64,000 nt of DNA. Origin: Agroathelia rolfsii. Taxonomy: Eukaryota; Basidiomycota; Agaricomycetes; Amylocorticiales; Amylocorticiaceae. The position numbers and the translations under genes were made by a program. Positions 23,421 through 37,400 of the stretch are shown here, in pieces. The notes under the pieces were generated by a model. That model had not been told where the DNA came from, searched no databases, and saw only the letters and a program-made list of their open reading frames with translations. The first letter of the stretch is position 1; the number at the start of each line of letters is the position of its first letter. The stretch lies in contig JABRWF010000005.1 in assembly GCA_018343915.1 (NCBI GenBank), forward strand, positions 1,709,001 to 1,773,000, in the 5' to 3' direction.

Positions 23421-24843
23421 CATGGATGTGCACAGTACAAGTTCCGCCGTCGGTCTCCGGCAAGCTTAAGGATGACAGTGTACAATATCAAAGCGGTACG
23501 CAGGTATTCACATGTCGCCCACTTGGAATCCGTGGGTCGGCTTGCCATTCTTGTGATCCTGGGACGGAAAGTGGGGTACCGGCAATCCTCTTGCACAGGC
23601 CTCGTAGAGACACACCAATTTGAATACAAGTAGCTCCATACATACCCTTTCTTACTTTACACGTAAAATGTGGGGTTATTTCATCTGAAGTTGGAAATTA
23701 ATTAGGCCAGAAGGGGCTGCCCGTACTCAATATGTTCCACATGAACCTTACTAAACTTAGGCATCATTTTAACCACACAAAGAATGTCTTTTTCGCCCTA
23801 AGAAACCTTCAACGTCGTACGGAATCCACAACCGTTGAATGAGGAAATACCAAATGCGAATATGGTTTCACTTTAAAAAAATATGCCAATTGTAATATAT
23901 AAATAAATAAAAACCCGGATTTAACAGAAGAATAATTTATACATAATGTTTTGAAGAGTTCTCATTTGATGTGCTGTTTATTAGTACAATTCTCAATATA
24001 CCAATTCTTGGTGAGTGTACCGGCAGATCCATACAGCTCGAGGTCTTCTTCATCCTAATTATAACGTGTTTCATCAACATTTGGGGGCTTCTATCTGTAC
24101 ATAGAGGAGTGGTGGTACTGTACTGGAAATATCTCATTCGAAATGGTCAGGGCCCAAAGCTTGTGTGCAGTATGAGAGCGCATATGTCACTAGTACCAAG
24201 GGCAATGAATGCACACTTGATCTCAGCCGAGCGCTACTCAAGGACGATATTTTGCCAAGGATGTCCGATGATAAGCACCCATGTGCAATGTTTTATAATT
24301 GTATTGACAAGGACCAAGACGTATTCACCATGATCATGAGCAATTGAATGACATCATGGTGTCTTACTTTGAGACAGTCTGATCAAAAGGCCCAAGTACT
24401 ACAGGTAAGCATCTTTACTTAAGATAAGTTTTGAAGTTTGGACTTGATAACGATAATAAAGATAAGAAAAAGTTGACATGGCATTGGACGAGCGTGATAG
24501 AATAGCTTGTTTAAAGCTCCGACGGACGCTGCGTCAGCCACAGTGTAATCGCGCGCCACCACGTCATCATCTAACCTCTTTCCGTCTCATCAACCGCCTT
24601 ATTTTTTTTCAGTGAAAAGAGGATAAAGGAAATAGGGGAAGCGCAAAAAGTCAACAAAGAACGGCTTCCTTGGATCTTGACGGAACTTGATACTACTGAC
24701 TGTCCAGAGCGTTTTGATATAGAGAAAAGAAAACGCGTTTTGGGCTTGGTTGTAGTTTGCCTTTTTTTTTTTGCTTGATTCAGACACAATCCTCTTCTTT
24801 TTCTCTTCTGCTTTACATCTGAATCTCTTTTGTAAAAATCATT

Positions 24844-27800
24844 ATGTCTGACAACTTGGCTGAGCTATCTCATCCTCAGCAGGATGAGAAGATGAGGACG
24901 GTAGAGGAGGAGGTGGAGGATGTGTCTGCTGCGCACGCGCTAGCGCCAAATGCGCCGCTGTTATCCGCAGAAGTCGATGAGAGCGCGCCGCCACCACCGT
25001 CGATGGAGGACGGGCAAGATAAGCATGAGGAGACCGTCACGGTTACGGTCAAAGTCGAGCCTGCGCCCGTCGATGAGCAGCCACTGGTATCCTCGCCGCC
25101 GTCAGTGCCCGTCATGGAGCAACAATCCTCGGCACACGACCAGATGCTTGAAGGCGCCAAAGTCGACGTAAAGATGGAAGACGCACCTACGACTTCATCC
25201 ACCAATCCTAACGCCATCGCTAGCTCCAGTGCCGCTCCTCCTGCTGCCGTGCCCACACGGAGATCGCAACGTCAGGCAGCCGCCCTGGCGAATGCAAAAA
25301 CTAAGACGCAGTCGCAACCGCAAACGAAGAGGACAAAGGCGAAAGCGAAGAGGGAGTATTGCGTATGTCGAGGGCCGGATGATGGATCGCCCATGGTCAA
25401 TTGTGGGGTTTGTCGAGATTGGTACGTGCGTTCATCACCATCATCATCATCACAGTTCTGTTTACAAGCACCGTTCCGGTCAATATCAATGGCTGACATA
25501 TAAATTTCCTAGGTTTCATTTCAAGTGTGTCGACTTGACGGAGGAAAAGGCAGGAGATATCAGTAAGTTATCATTTGGGCCCCAGGCTGGCCTCTTTTTT
25601 GTTAGTGGTGCTCGGAGAACTGCATTGCCTATCATTTACACGAATTTCCTTTCTTTCTTTTTGCAGGTGTGTATGTCTGCCCCCCTTGTCAGGTCAAGAC
25701 TGGCCGGCCCATCACATGTGAGTTTTGTTATTTGTTTTCTCCCTTTGAATGCCCTTTGCGTGTAGTTGTTACTTTTTCACTCGCTTGTCCTCCCCTCCCC
25801 CTTTCACTTTCACTTCTTTTACCTTTTCCTTTTTCCACGCCGAATGCATACTTGACGTTGTTGGGCTCTCATGTACCACCATCACCATCACGTTCGAGTT
25901 CGTTCATTCCACGCAAAGACAACTCAGCTCTTTTCTCTCTCTCTCATACACTGAGTGCTCTCACAAAACATATGATCATATACACACAAAAACGAGGTAT
26001 ATTTCGATCCCCGTCCCGTCTGAGTCTGTCGTGCGCGTATAGTATATACACGTCCTTCATCTGTCTTTCTCTCTCTCCCACCACCAACAAAAAGATAGAA
26101 GGAGAGACAGGCCAGACGAGTGTTGAGCATGATCATATCGTCGATTTATCAAAAAGAGAGACGGACAAAGAGAATGAAGCGGTTCTTCTCTCTCTTGATT
26201 TCGACACGCATATCATACACCTCGCCGCCATGAGCAATTGGCCGGCTTTGTATGCATGATTATGATTCTCTCTCTTTTTATTATTATTATTATCCCTGTA
26301 TATCCTTGAAGTTACATTGTCGCGCATATACACAAGAACTATAGTTAATCCTCTTTCCCCCTTCTTTTCTCCATTTGTCAAGTCCTGGAAAGCGCGACGT
26401 CGATCAAGTACTCATATATTTTTGTGATTTTTTCCTCTTTTTTCTACTAGATGAATGGGAAGGCCCAGATGCCCTCGAACTCGTGAGCGACGATGAAAAT
26501 GCCGTCATTCCCATACCCCCATCGACAGACGACGAAGGCGGAGGTGTAGCGGGAGGAGGAGGAGGAGGAGGAGGAGGAGGAGGCAGCGGCGGTGGCGCAT
26601 CCGAAACCGACGAGAAGACCAAGCCCGCCATGGCGTCGTCTTCTATCCCGCTTGTAACGAGGATCGAGTCTGATTCCGAAGAAGATGGGAGTGAAGATGA
26701 TTATGTCGATGATCGGGATGCGCATGACAAGGGAGGGAAGAAGGTATGCATGCTTTTTTTCTTTTCTTTTGACGTATGCCGTTTGATGTAAGGATGAGAG
26801 CTGACGATTCCATCTTGCCAAAAAAAACCTACAGAGAAAATCGAGACGACTTTCTGTCTCTTCCGCCTCCTCTTCGTCTTCTATCGATGATGAAAGCACC
26901 GGTGGCGGGCGCAAGCGATCACGAACTGCCACCACCACCGTCACCTCGTCATCGAAAGCCCCGCGCTCGTCATCGGCCACGATGGGGCGCCGCGGCACCT
27001 CGATGTCTGCCTCGCCTGCTCCGCCAACATTACCACTAGCTGGTACTGGCGGCGGCATAAAGCGCAAGACGAGCAGCGCAGCACCGGGTCCCTCCACGTC
27101 TGCATCGTCACATAAGCGGAGAAAGTCCTCCGCTGGTATGACCGCCGAGGACGATGCCACGAGGAGCTATTGCCTCAAGAAGCTACAGGAAGTGTTTGTG
27201 ACGATTTTCCACAAGTATCCTCACCTTCCTCAGCACCGTGAGGTGGCTGCTGCTGGCGAGGATGGCATGCAGGTGGAAGGAGAAGAGAAGACGGGAGGGG
27301 AAGAAGGAGGGGGTGGAGTAAATGAGGAGAAGAAGGATGTTGAAGAGACTGGAGAGCGCGTAGAACGGGATCCTGCGACGCTGACGGACGAAGAACGCGA
27401 AGTGTTGACGAAAGAGGCACATGCATTCGCTACTGAGCTGGAACGCCGTGTCTTTGAAGCCTACGCAGAACCGGATAAGCAAGGTGATATGGCAGCCAGC
27501 GCCAAGTACAAGTAAGTGCTAATTGCATGTATTCGTTGGATTGAACAAGAGGTCTAACTTAATTGACTACAGGGAACGCTTCCGCATGTTACAGTTCAAT
27601 CTATCCAAACCTGATCGAGTCGTCATCCACAAACGGATTGCATCCTACCACGTCACGCCGTTGGCAATCTCGCGCATGTCCTCGACCGAACTGGCGAACG
27701 AGGCACAACAGGAGTTCATCAAGGCCGCCGCAGAACAGGCCCTAGCACATTCGACATTGCTCGAAAAGACGACCGCACCGCGCGCCAAGATTACGCACAA

Positions 27801-29997
27801 AGGTCTACAAGATATCGAGGATGTCAACGGTGATATTGTCGGCGCACGTGAACTGGACAAGGAGCGTGAGCGTGAGCTTGAGGCAGAGGAGCGTAGAGAG
27901 CGTGAGCGGATCGCCAGATTAAAAGCTGCCGAGGAGCAGGAGCAACAGCGCACGGCTGCTGCTCTTGCCACTGCTGTACAGTCCCACAGTGGCGAGGCAT
28001 CGTCTTGGGGTGGCCCACCACCACTGCCATCAAAGCCATTGTTCATCCATACGCAGTCTGACTTTTCCATGGACGGAGCGCAGGAGCTTAATCTGGCCGA
28101 TTTAATCAACATCGACGAGGACCCATCCAGCTCGGATGCGGGTCATGGTGCACTAGCGTCCGCATCTCCTGTGGCGCTGTCGCCTTCAGTGTCCTCTGGG
28201 CCTTCGCCGTTCGCCGTGCCTGTGGCGAAGCCGACTTTGCCGCATCACCGCACATCCTCATTTAATCTCAATGCGCTTTGGAATGCGTCTACTGCTAAGG
28301 AGGATAAATTGGCGACCAAGGACGAAGAGGGCAAAGATGAGGATGGCGATGATGCTATGGAAATGTCCCCACCACCCGAGGATGAGCGTGTCTCAGAGGA
28401 TCCCATCTCGTTACAGATAGATGCCACGAATGAGGCATTGGACGATCGTGACTTTGACATGTTCCTCGAAAAAGAGGGCGTGGAAGGAGCCGAGACCAAA
28501 ATAGAGGAGGATAACAGTCCTGAAGCCACCCGCGCCAAGTTCGAGGCTCTGCCACAGGTTTGGTCTGGTAAAGTGAGTACCATGTTGAACCATTCCCATG
28601 ATGCAAGTTAGAATACCCAATATTTTTTTCTTTTTTAGATCAGCATGCCGACTGACTCGGCTACGCCTCAAGAAACGTCAATCACCGCCCGCCAAGTCGG
28701 GGGACGCGTCTTGGAAGCTGACTCGCACTTGTGGCGCACGCTGTTCCCACAGGAACTCTTACGAATCGATGGACGGGTGCAAGTCGAGAGTTCTGTCAAG
28801 TTTTTGTTGCAGATGAGACTCAATTCTTCCAAGGAGCTGATAGCGGCTGCGTTTCTGCCGAATACTCCGGAAAGCCAGGAGGGTTTCAATACGTTGAGTA
28901 ATTTTCTCATCTCAAAGAAGTAAGGGTTATCATAATCTATCAAAATATCTGTTGTACTAACCTAATAACTCAATAGTCGTCATGGGTTGATATTTCCCTG
29001 GGGTACACGTCCGAAGGAACACCATCCAGGGAAGGAATTATACATTATTCCACTCAAGGCCACGGATGCCCTACCGGAGTTCATGGAAATGTTGGATAAC
29101 ATGAAGGTGCCTTCCATCAGATCCTACGACCTCCTTATTGGTGTCTGGGTTCTTAACAAGGGCAAACTTGTCGCACCACCTCAACCACCACCTCCGGCAC
29201 CGGTTTCTGCCCTCTCATCATTATTACCCCAACTTCCGTCGCTTTCTTCGCTTTCTTCGTCCGTGCCTGTGCTGCCCCAGTCACAATCTCCGCCCGTCGT
29301 TCTCAGTGTAGCGCCACCTGCAATCAACCCAACTGCTTTAGCTGCTGAGGTTGCATCACTTACGCCTGAGCAAATCCAGCTCATGATACGAACTCTATCT
29401 TCTACGCCTCTGGGTGCAGCACTGCAGTCGTCCTCATCAACGCCCCAATTTCCTACGAGCACCCCAACACCACCTACACCTGGCCCACCATCCCTATGGC
29501 CCAATACTCCGCCCACTGCTGCTGTCCCACCTCCACAAATACCCTATTTGGGTGCTTACCCACCCCCATCGGGGCTGCCCCAGCAGTATCCCCCTGGAAT
29601 ACCAGCGTCCTCACCTCAAGCTCCGTACCAACCAGGAGGATCGGGTCTGATGCAGGCATCGCCTCCTCATCCGTTACCACAGTCATTCCATTCGCCTCCG
29701 TCGCAATCGTGGGACCAACCCAATATGGGTGGAAACTTTGAAAGGCGGGACGATCGTGATAGGAGCTTTGGGTATGAACGTGATAATAGAGGATCACCTA
29801 GTGGTGGCCCGCGTGGTGGATGGCGTGGCCGTGGCCGCGGTCGAGGACGCCATAGCGGTGGAGGAGGCGGTGGCGGCGGTGGTGGCGGTGGCTGGGGACG
29901 CGATCACGACTCGAAGCGACAACAGGACTCCGGATGGCCCAGGAAATCATCTGGACATGGCCAACGAGGTGATGGCCCGCACTCTGGCTGGCAATGA
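24844..29997 (+). CDS. PHD finger - TFIIS central domain - SPOC domain protein (Bye1-like)
   Basis: Eight exons (24844-25421, 25513-25562, 25667-25717, 26451-26743, 26835-27511, 27573-28572, 28639-28919, 28977-29997) encode 1316 residues. The PHD finger (172-217) has the full C4HC3 set: Cys173, 175, 187, 190, His195, Cys198, 214, 217. Around 430-620 lies a TFIIS-type central domain with CLKKLQEVFVTIF, ERFRMLQFNLSKPD and the ISRMSSTELA motif. A SPOC domain (about 880-1040) spans exons 6-8, with GRVLEADSHLWRTLFPQELL and FPWGTRPKEHHPGKELYIIP. This order is that of yeast Bye1, which binds H3K4me3 chromatin and RNA polymerase II; nuclear action is expected. The C-terminus, proline-rich and then RGG/poly-Gly, would suit RNA binding. 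Exon 4 encodes a poly-Gly run. The third intron (25718-26450) is unusually long. Confidence 0.9.
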
Positions 29998-31492
29998 AGG
30001 TTGTGCGGTATCTCTGGTAGTATTTGATGGGATTTAAAAGAAAGGTGGATCTATTTGTTACTTTATTGTTTAATCTTATGATTATGGGATGAAGATAACC
30101 GCAAAATTAACCTCGATATACTGTATGAATACTATGGATTTTGCACGCCTGTTAAACCATAGAACTAGTTGGATATATTACTACTGCTGCCTTGTTTTCA
30201 TGAGGTGTTAAGAAGTAGCAATGAGGTCGCAGCCTGTAAAGAGAGCTACCCAAAGTGGAAGACCGACACCACTAGCATATGAAAAGACTCTTGTTGTCGT
30301 TACCGTCCCGAAGACACCGTCAGGCTACTAGAGTCTTACGACTGCCAATAGGCTGGCTTGATTCCCTTCCCTTTCTTCTCTGTTACCTATATATAATTTA
30401 CTAAACATTCCGAGTCAATCCGCGAGTTTACACTTCATAGCAACCCTTATGCCACTATATGTCATACTTCCTTATCCATCCCAGCTTACAGTACAGCTTC
30501 CTTACACCATATTTTTTCTGTAGAGCATTAGTAAGGTACTAGCAAGGGTTCTCCATCCCCAAAAGAGGACTAGCGTAGCCAGTACCCTACCTCCGCATCT
30601 GTGGCAAGAAATCAAAAACCCTGCCTTTGAAATAAGTAGTTGTGTGTGGAGAGCAACCTTACCATTCATGGGAGTGCACTTGTGTGCATCAATGTTGGCT
30701 ACAATATGAGACTAGGGTAAGTACTTGGGATGGTTCGGAGGGTAGCCGATCCTCTCCATTGCCAAGCTCTTACTCGCTGAAACCCCCTGATCTTCTATAA
30801 GGATCTCATCGCTCTCTTTGTTCAGCTGCGGAGAGTGTTCCTCTTTTACCCGTGTGGCTCTACTAGATATTTTTTTAGTGTCTTCCTCTTGGATTTAGGT
30901 CTGCTAGTTAGAACATTCCCCCAGGATCTTAGTGTGTAGGCAAGGCGGTTCTGTATTTCTCATTGCGATTTTTATTCATTTACCCCACCCCACCCCTTAA
31001 CTCCTTATTCTCTAAATCAGGAAAGCTGTTTCTGATAAGAGTATTTGGTAGAATCGTGTGTATCCTGCATCGTTTGTCTTTGTTTCTACCGTAGTTTGTT
31101 TTCAGTATATGATGCGGCATTTGAACGCAGAAATAAAAATATACGCATATACTAAGAAAATCTAGCATCTTGCTGACTTAGCATGTTAGTATATGGCAAC
31201 TCTGGAGTCAAATACTCTATTTTTGTAAAGAGCTGACGCCAGTGTGACGAATTTTCTATTCTGATCACATCAACCGTTATGCGTTACGGGTATCTGTGAC
31301 TGTTTTTATCAAGGAAAATGGGAACAAATTCCAACAACGCGTCGCGACGCGTCTGGATTAATTGTGTGAAAGGTCGCGCCAACTGCCAGTGGCATACGCT
31401 CATCCAGCCATTTCCTCACACTCTTGTTGGTCTCATCTTCGATAAAATCCTGTGCCATAAGTTCTTTCCAAGGAACTCGGAATATATTTTGA
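29998..31492. other. Intergenic, promoter of the polymerase epsilon gene
   Basis: This is 1.5 kb between two co-directional genes. It is AT-rich with no credible frame over 70 codons in the direction of flow. I see no gene or RNA signature. The last 200 bp should hold the POL2 promoter. Confidence 0.5.
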
Positions 31493-34400
31493 ATGGCTCG
31501 CGGCGCTCAGCGCGGCACATTCGGCTTGACCTCACGCGGACGGAGTCGAGGCAGCTTCAGATCTGGGGGCTATCGCGGCGGCAGTAATAGAGGAGGCAGA
31601 GGTCGTGGGGGATCTAGAGCTGGAACGACAAGTGATGCACCACCTGTACGAGACGAAGAAGGAGCCCAATCCGCCGAGAAGTTCGAGCAGACCAGGCTGA
31701 ATGATGAGATTGACGAGAAACTCGGTTTCGCGAGGCTTCAGGAGGGTGCGAGAAAGGAGGGATGGCTGGTGAACATGCATCCGGTGAGCTCGAATAATCT
31801 TAGCTTGAAAAAGTATATTATTTACACTTTTAGTATAGACTTTGCTGAAGGATCCCGACTGGCCCACTGGCAAGGCGGCAGTAGACTATTACTTCATCCA
31901 AGACGACGGTGGCATGTTCAAAGCTACATTACAATATGAGCCTTATTTCCAAATTGCTTGCAAAGTATGCCCGACTTTTTTTCTTCATTCTCAAGTCATT
32001 AACTGTACACTACAGAGCGGCACGGAAGCCATGGTAGAAGAATGGCTTAAAAAGAAATACGAAGGAGTGTTATCTCGTATCGTACGACAGTACAAGGAAG
32101 ATCTCAAAATGCCCAACCATCTTATGGGACATAAGCGACTATATCTCCAACTCTGCTTCCACAATGTCACCGATCTTTTGACGGTGCGACGCGATATCGT
32201 ACCTCTTGCCTTAGCCAACGGATCCAAGCGTGATGCTGTCGATGCATATGCTGAAGTAGTCCGAGCCTCTGCAAACGAAAGCTTCGGCGGCGCAAATCTC
32301 GATGTTGAGCTTGAAAACTCTTGGGTTGATCCTACGCGGCTGCGTGGCCAGGATCCGAGCGAAGCAATAATCGATGCCCGTGAATACGACGTCCCATATT
32401 ATCTACGTGTGGCTATGGATAACGAGATCCGCGTTGGTCTCTGGTATGCCGTTATATTTAACGCGGGCCAGCCAACATTGGTTCAGATGACGGAAAAAGT
32501 GAAGCGTGCGGACCCCGTCGTAATGGCGTACGATATCGAGACTACCAAGGCTCCACTCAAGTTCCCCGACCAGGCCACTGACCAAGTCATGATGATTTCT
32601 TATATGATCGATGGACAAGGGTATCTTATCACCAACCGTGAGATCGTCAGTGAAGATATAGAGGATTTCGAGTATACACCACGCGAGGGCTATGAAGGCC
32701 CCTTTATTATTTTCAATGAGCCTAACGAGGTATGGCGTCAATCGCATGTCTCTGAACAAATTTTTGACTCACTCTATCAGGCGGCAACTATTATGCGATT
32801 CTTCCAACATTTCCAAGAAGTCAAGCCTACAGTCATGGCCACTTTTAACGGTGACTTCTTCGATTTTCCGTTCATGGATGCTCGAGCCAAGGCCAATGGC
32901 ATAGACATGTTCCTCGAGATTGGATTCGCAAAAGACTCTGACGACGAATACAAGAGTCGGACCTGTGTCCATATGGATTGTTTTCGCTGGGTCAAGCGCG
33001 ATTCTTATCTCCCGCAGGGTAGTCAAGGCCTCAAGGCCGTTACCACGGCGAAGCTGGGATATAATCCTATCGAACTCGATCCGGAACTGATGACCCCGTA
33101 AGTAAAGCTCGACAATCAACTAGATAATTACATCTAAGTCTTTACTGAAGGTATGCTATGGAGCGCCCTACGGAGCTCGCTCAATACTCCGTTTCCGATG
33201 CGGTGGCAACATATTATCTCTACATGAAATATGTACATCCCTTCATCTTTTCGCTTTGCAATATCATTCCGTTAAATCCGGATGAAGTGTTGCGCAAGGG
33301 TAGTGGGACATTATGTGAGACGCTTCTCATGGTCAGTACAATATCGTATATAATATCTTCAACTACTGAAATACATTCTCCCAGGTGGAAGCTTTCCGCG
33401 GCAAGATTATCATGCCCAACAGACACGAAGAGACCTTCACGAACATGTACGAAGGCCATCTCCTTGCTTCAGAGACATATGTTGGCGGTCACGTCGAAGC
33501 ACTTGAAGCTGGCGTTTTCCGCAGTGACATTTCCACCGACTTCAAAATTGTCCCAGCCGCTGTGCAGCAGGTAATTTATCCATGGTTTAAGCGTTTCTTC
33601 TTACTTTCATTGATATATATTCGATAGCTTATCGACGATCTCGACGCGGCGCTCCAATTCTGCATCATCGAAGAGAACAAAGAATCCTTGGAGGACGTGA
33701 CGAACTACGATGAAGTTAAGGTCGCTATCCAATCTGCACTCGAAGTCATGCGCGACAATCCAATCCGCAAGGACAAGCCACTTATTTACCATCTTGACGT
33801 TGCTGCCATGTACCCCAACATCATGTTGTCGAATCGTCTCCAACCAGATTCAATGGTCGACGAGTCCGTCTGTGCTGTATGTGACCACAATCGTCCGGGC
33901 AAGTCTTGCGACCGGCGTCTGGAATGGGCATGGAGAGGAGAATTCTTCCCCGCACATCGGGACGAGTTCAACATGATCAAGCATGCTCTCAATCAGGAGA
34001 CTTTCCCTTCCAAAAAGCCTGGTGGCCCACAGCGTCGATTCCATGAGTTGAGCACGTCGGAGCAAATAACATTGCTTCACAAGCGTTTGGGTGATTACTC
34101 TCGTAAGGTTTACAAGAAGATGCGCGACACAAAGATCGAAAACCGCGAGGCGATCGTGTGCCAGAGGGAAAACCCTTTCTACGTTGATACCGTGCGCCGT
34201 TTCCGTGATCGTCGGTATGAGTACAAGGGCCTCCACAAGACATGGAAGAAGAACCTCGACTCAGTCATATCCAGCGGTAAATCCATGGCCGAGGTCGAAG
34301 AAGCGAAGAAGATGATTGTTTTGTACGACTCTCTACAGCTGGCCCACAAGTGTATCCTTAACTCCTTCTACGGCTACGTCATGCGCAAGGGTGCGCGGTG

Positions 34401-37400
34401 GCACTCTATGGAGATGGCTGGCATTACCTGTCTCACCGGTGCAACCATTATTCAGATGGCGCGTATGCTGGTTGAGCAGATCGGACGACCGCTGGAACTA
34501 GATACGGACGGAATCTGGTGCATGCTTCCTGGCGTGTTTCCGGAGAACTTCAAATTCAAGCTCGCAAGTGGCAAGGCCATTGGCATTTCGTACCCTTGCA
34601 CGATGCTGAACCATCTTGTACATGCGCGATTCACTAATCACCAGTATCACGATTACGATCCCGAGTCAGGCGAGTACAAAATTCATAGCGAAAACTCGAT
34701 TTTCTTCGAGCTCGATGGACCGTACAAGGCCATGATTCTCCCTTCGTCCAAGGAGGAGGATAAGCTGCTGAAGAAGCGTTATGCCGTTTTCAACGACGAC
34801 GGCTCGCTAGCCGAGCTGAAAGGATTTGAAGTCAAACGACGAGGTGAACTGCAGCTAATTAAGATCTTCCAGTCGCAACTGTTCGAAAAGTTCCTGTTGG
34901 GTACTACAACGGAGGAATGCTACGCTGCAGTAGCAAAAGTCGCCGATCAATGGTTGGACGTCCTGTTTAGCAAAGCGGAGGCTCTTGCAGATGAAGAACT
35001 TGTTGAGCTCATTGCTGAGAACCGAAGTATGTCCAAGACGCTGGCTGAATATGCCGGACAAAAGTCGACCAGTATCAGCACCGCTAGGCGTCTTGCAGAG
35101 TTCTTGGGCGATCAAATGGTCAAAGACAAAGGCCTTGCTTGCAAGTTTATCATATCTGAAAAACCCCTCGGAGCCCCTGTCACCGAGCGTGCCGTCCCAG
35201 TTGCCATCTTCTCTGCTGAAGAAAGCGTTAAACGGACTTATCTTCGCAAATGGCTTAAGGATAGTAGTCTCACCGCGTTCGACCTCAGGTCAATTCTGGA
35301 CTGGCAGTACTACATTGAGCGCCTCGGCTCGGTAATCCAGAAACTTATAACCATTCCTGCGGCTATGCAAAAAGTCCACAACCCCGTTCCGCGCATTCGC
35401 CACCCTGACTGGCTCCATCGAAGGGTCGCAAACTCCGTAGACAAGCTGAAGCAAAACAAACTTACCAGCTTCTTCTCGAAAGTTGATGCGAGTGCAGGTA
35501 CTCAACCACCATCTGCTTTAGAAGACATGGAAGATATTGGCACCAACAAGGAAACCATGCCCGATCGCAAGAAAATCACCGTCTTCACTCGCAAACCACT
35601 ACCCAAAGATAAATTACCGGAGCCATCCCCTGATGATGCAATTAGCTCACTTCCACCTATTGTGGATCCTCGCAAATCCTACAAGGATTACATCCGCACC
35701 ATGCGCCCCCGATGGAAAAAGCGCCAGCAGGCCGTCTTTGGGGGTTCTTCATCTGCCATCGTCCCGTCGATGTTCAGCGGAACAAAGGTTCGCGCAGATC
35801 GTCGGCTCGACATCATTCAATTCAGGGCTACGAGGGTCCCAGGACGGTTTAACATGTGGGTTTCTTACGATGGATCGTTGGCGTCGATTCCGGTTCGCAT
35901 TCCCAGGATGTTCTATCTCCAATTCCGAGTGCCACCCAGGGATGAGCTCTTCCGAAAAGACCTATACTCTGTCGAAAAGGTTCAGAGAACCTTGCCTCGA
36001 GCGCTTCCATCCGAAAATCTCTATAAGATTGTTGTACGCGAGGACCTGTACCAGGAGGGAGAGGACCACTTTATGGAACTCACTAATGATCCCAACGTTT
36101 CTGGTGTATTCGAGCAGCAGGTGGGTTCGGCTTGTATTGAACATTTTCACTTTCTAATAACTCGTACTTTTAGGTCCCTCTCGTCGTCAGAGCTCTTCTG
36201 AGTCTTGGCAAGACCTGTGTCATCGATGATCTCAGCATGTCTATCAACCGTGCCCAAATGATGGGCTTAGATCTCAACCAATTGGAGCCAGCATTAACTA
36301 ATACTAGTGCCCGTAGAAAGCATCTAGACGGCGGGCGCGCTCTGGAATATGTATTTTTATACCACGCATGTTCCAAAACGACGGCCCTTCATCTTTTTGC
36401 CTTGTTCACCCCTCATGGGACAGTCAAGCTCCATATCGTCGATCCAGCGACCAGGCGCCAGCAAATTCCACGTCTTTCCGAGCAATACGCGGAACTGTTG
36501 CAAAAACGTCAGCAGAAGGGGTTCACTTGCGAAGCGATGGATTATCCTCCGAATCACGAATTCACCACTGCATATCACACTACCGATAAAGCTGCTCTGA
36601 AAGCGATATCTGTTGAGCTCGGTCTACTCGAGGATAAAGGCTACGCGGTCGTCATTTCCTCAGTAAAGGAGCAGTATTACTTTGATACTCAAGTACCCAA
36701 ACTCGCCAAGTTCCCTGTCGTATCCATGCCTAAAGCTGTTGGACCGCACTCGCTCGACATCTTCCCCTGGCAAACACAGATAGGTGCCAAGATGCTTAAC
36801 CGATACTTGTCTGTTGGCCCACAACTCGATCGGCTGGTGGCGATGGCGAATTACTACAACGTACCCTTTGGACACATTGACGGAGATCAACCTCTGTTCC
36901 TCTCGGATGTTAGTTTCGCCCGACAACTCACCCAACAAGACTTCGTCCTATGGTGGTCATTTGGCGACAAGCCCGACCTCGGAGGAATCGAGGAAGACAT
37001 TAGATCTACAGAGCCTCTTCCAAAAACGGAGTTCGTCTCTTCCGGCTGTTATACGAACGTCTGCCTCGAAATATCCGTTCGTAATCTTGCCGTTGATTCT
37101 GTTCTTCACTCGACTGCCATCAACGAACTGGAAGGCACTGGTGGATCTACGGCGTTTGACTCCACCTCGCGCACGCTCAACGAGTATGCTTCAGGCGAGG
37201 GATCGAGAGACCTTACGCTCGGCGAGTCGCACGTTTCTCCACAGATATTTGCCATTCTTCGTGGGATGGTCAAATCTTGGCTACTCGACAGGATCCGTAG
37301 TGATTTTGAAAGCCCTTCTTCGGTTGCGCTTGACCACTTCCTGCGATGGATTACTTCAAAATCATCGCAAATGTACGATCCTAGTCTGCATCGATTCATC

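Larger units (their letters stand above)
21610..24843. other. Long divergent intergenic stretch
   Basis: This is 3.2 kb between the divergent kinase and Bye1-like genes, so it contains both promoters. It holds a (GA)n tract at 21803-21842, a (GTA)n tract at 22066-22085 and a degenerate tandem duplication near 23180-23420. A 188-codon frame at 23067-23633 overlaps the duplication and is not convincing. I see no gene. Confidence 0.5.

Noticed and set aside
23067..23633. 188-codon plus-strand frame
   Set aside because: It overlaps a degenerate non-coding duplication, and equally long frames exist on the opposite strand.
25669..26259. 196-codon plus-strand frame inside the Bye1-like gene
   Set aside because: It runs from an exon into the long intron and is pyrimidine-rich low complexity without conserved features.
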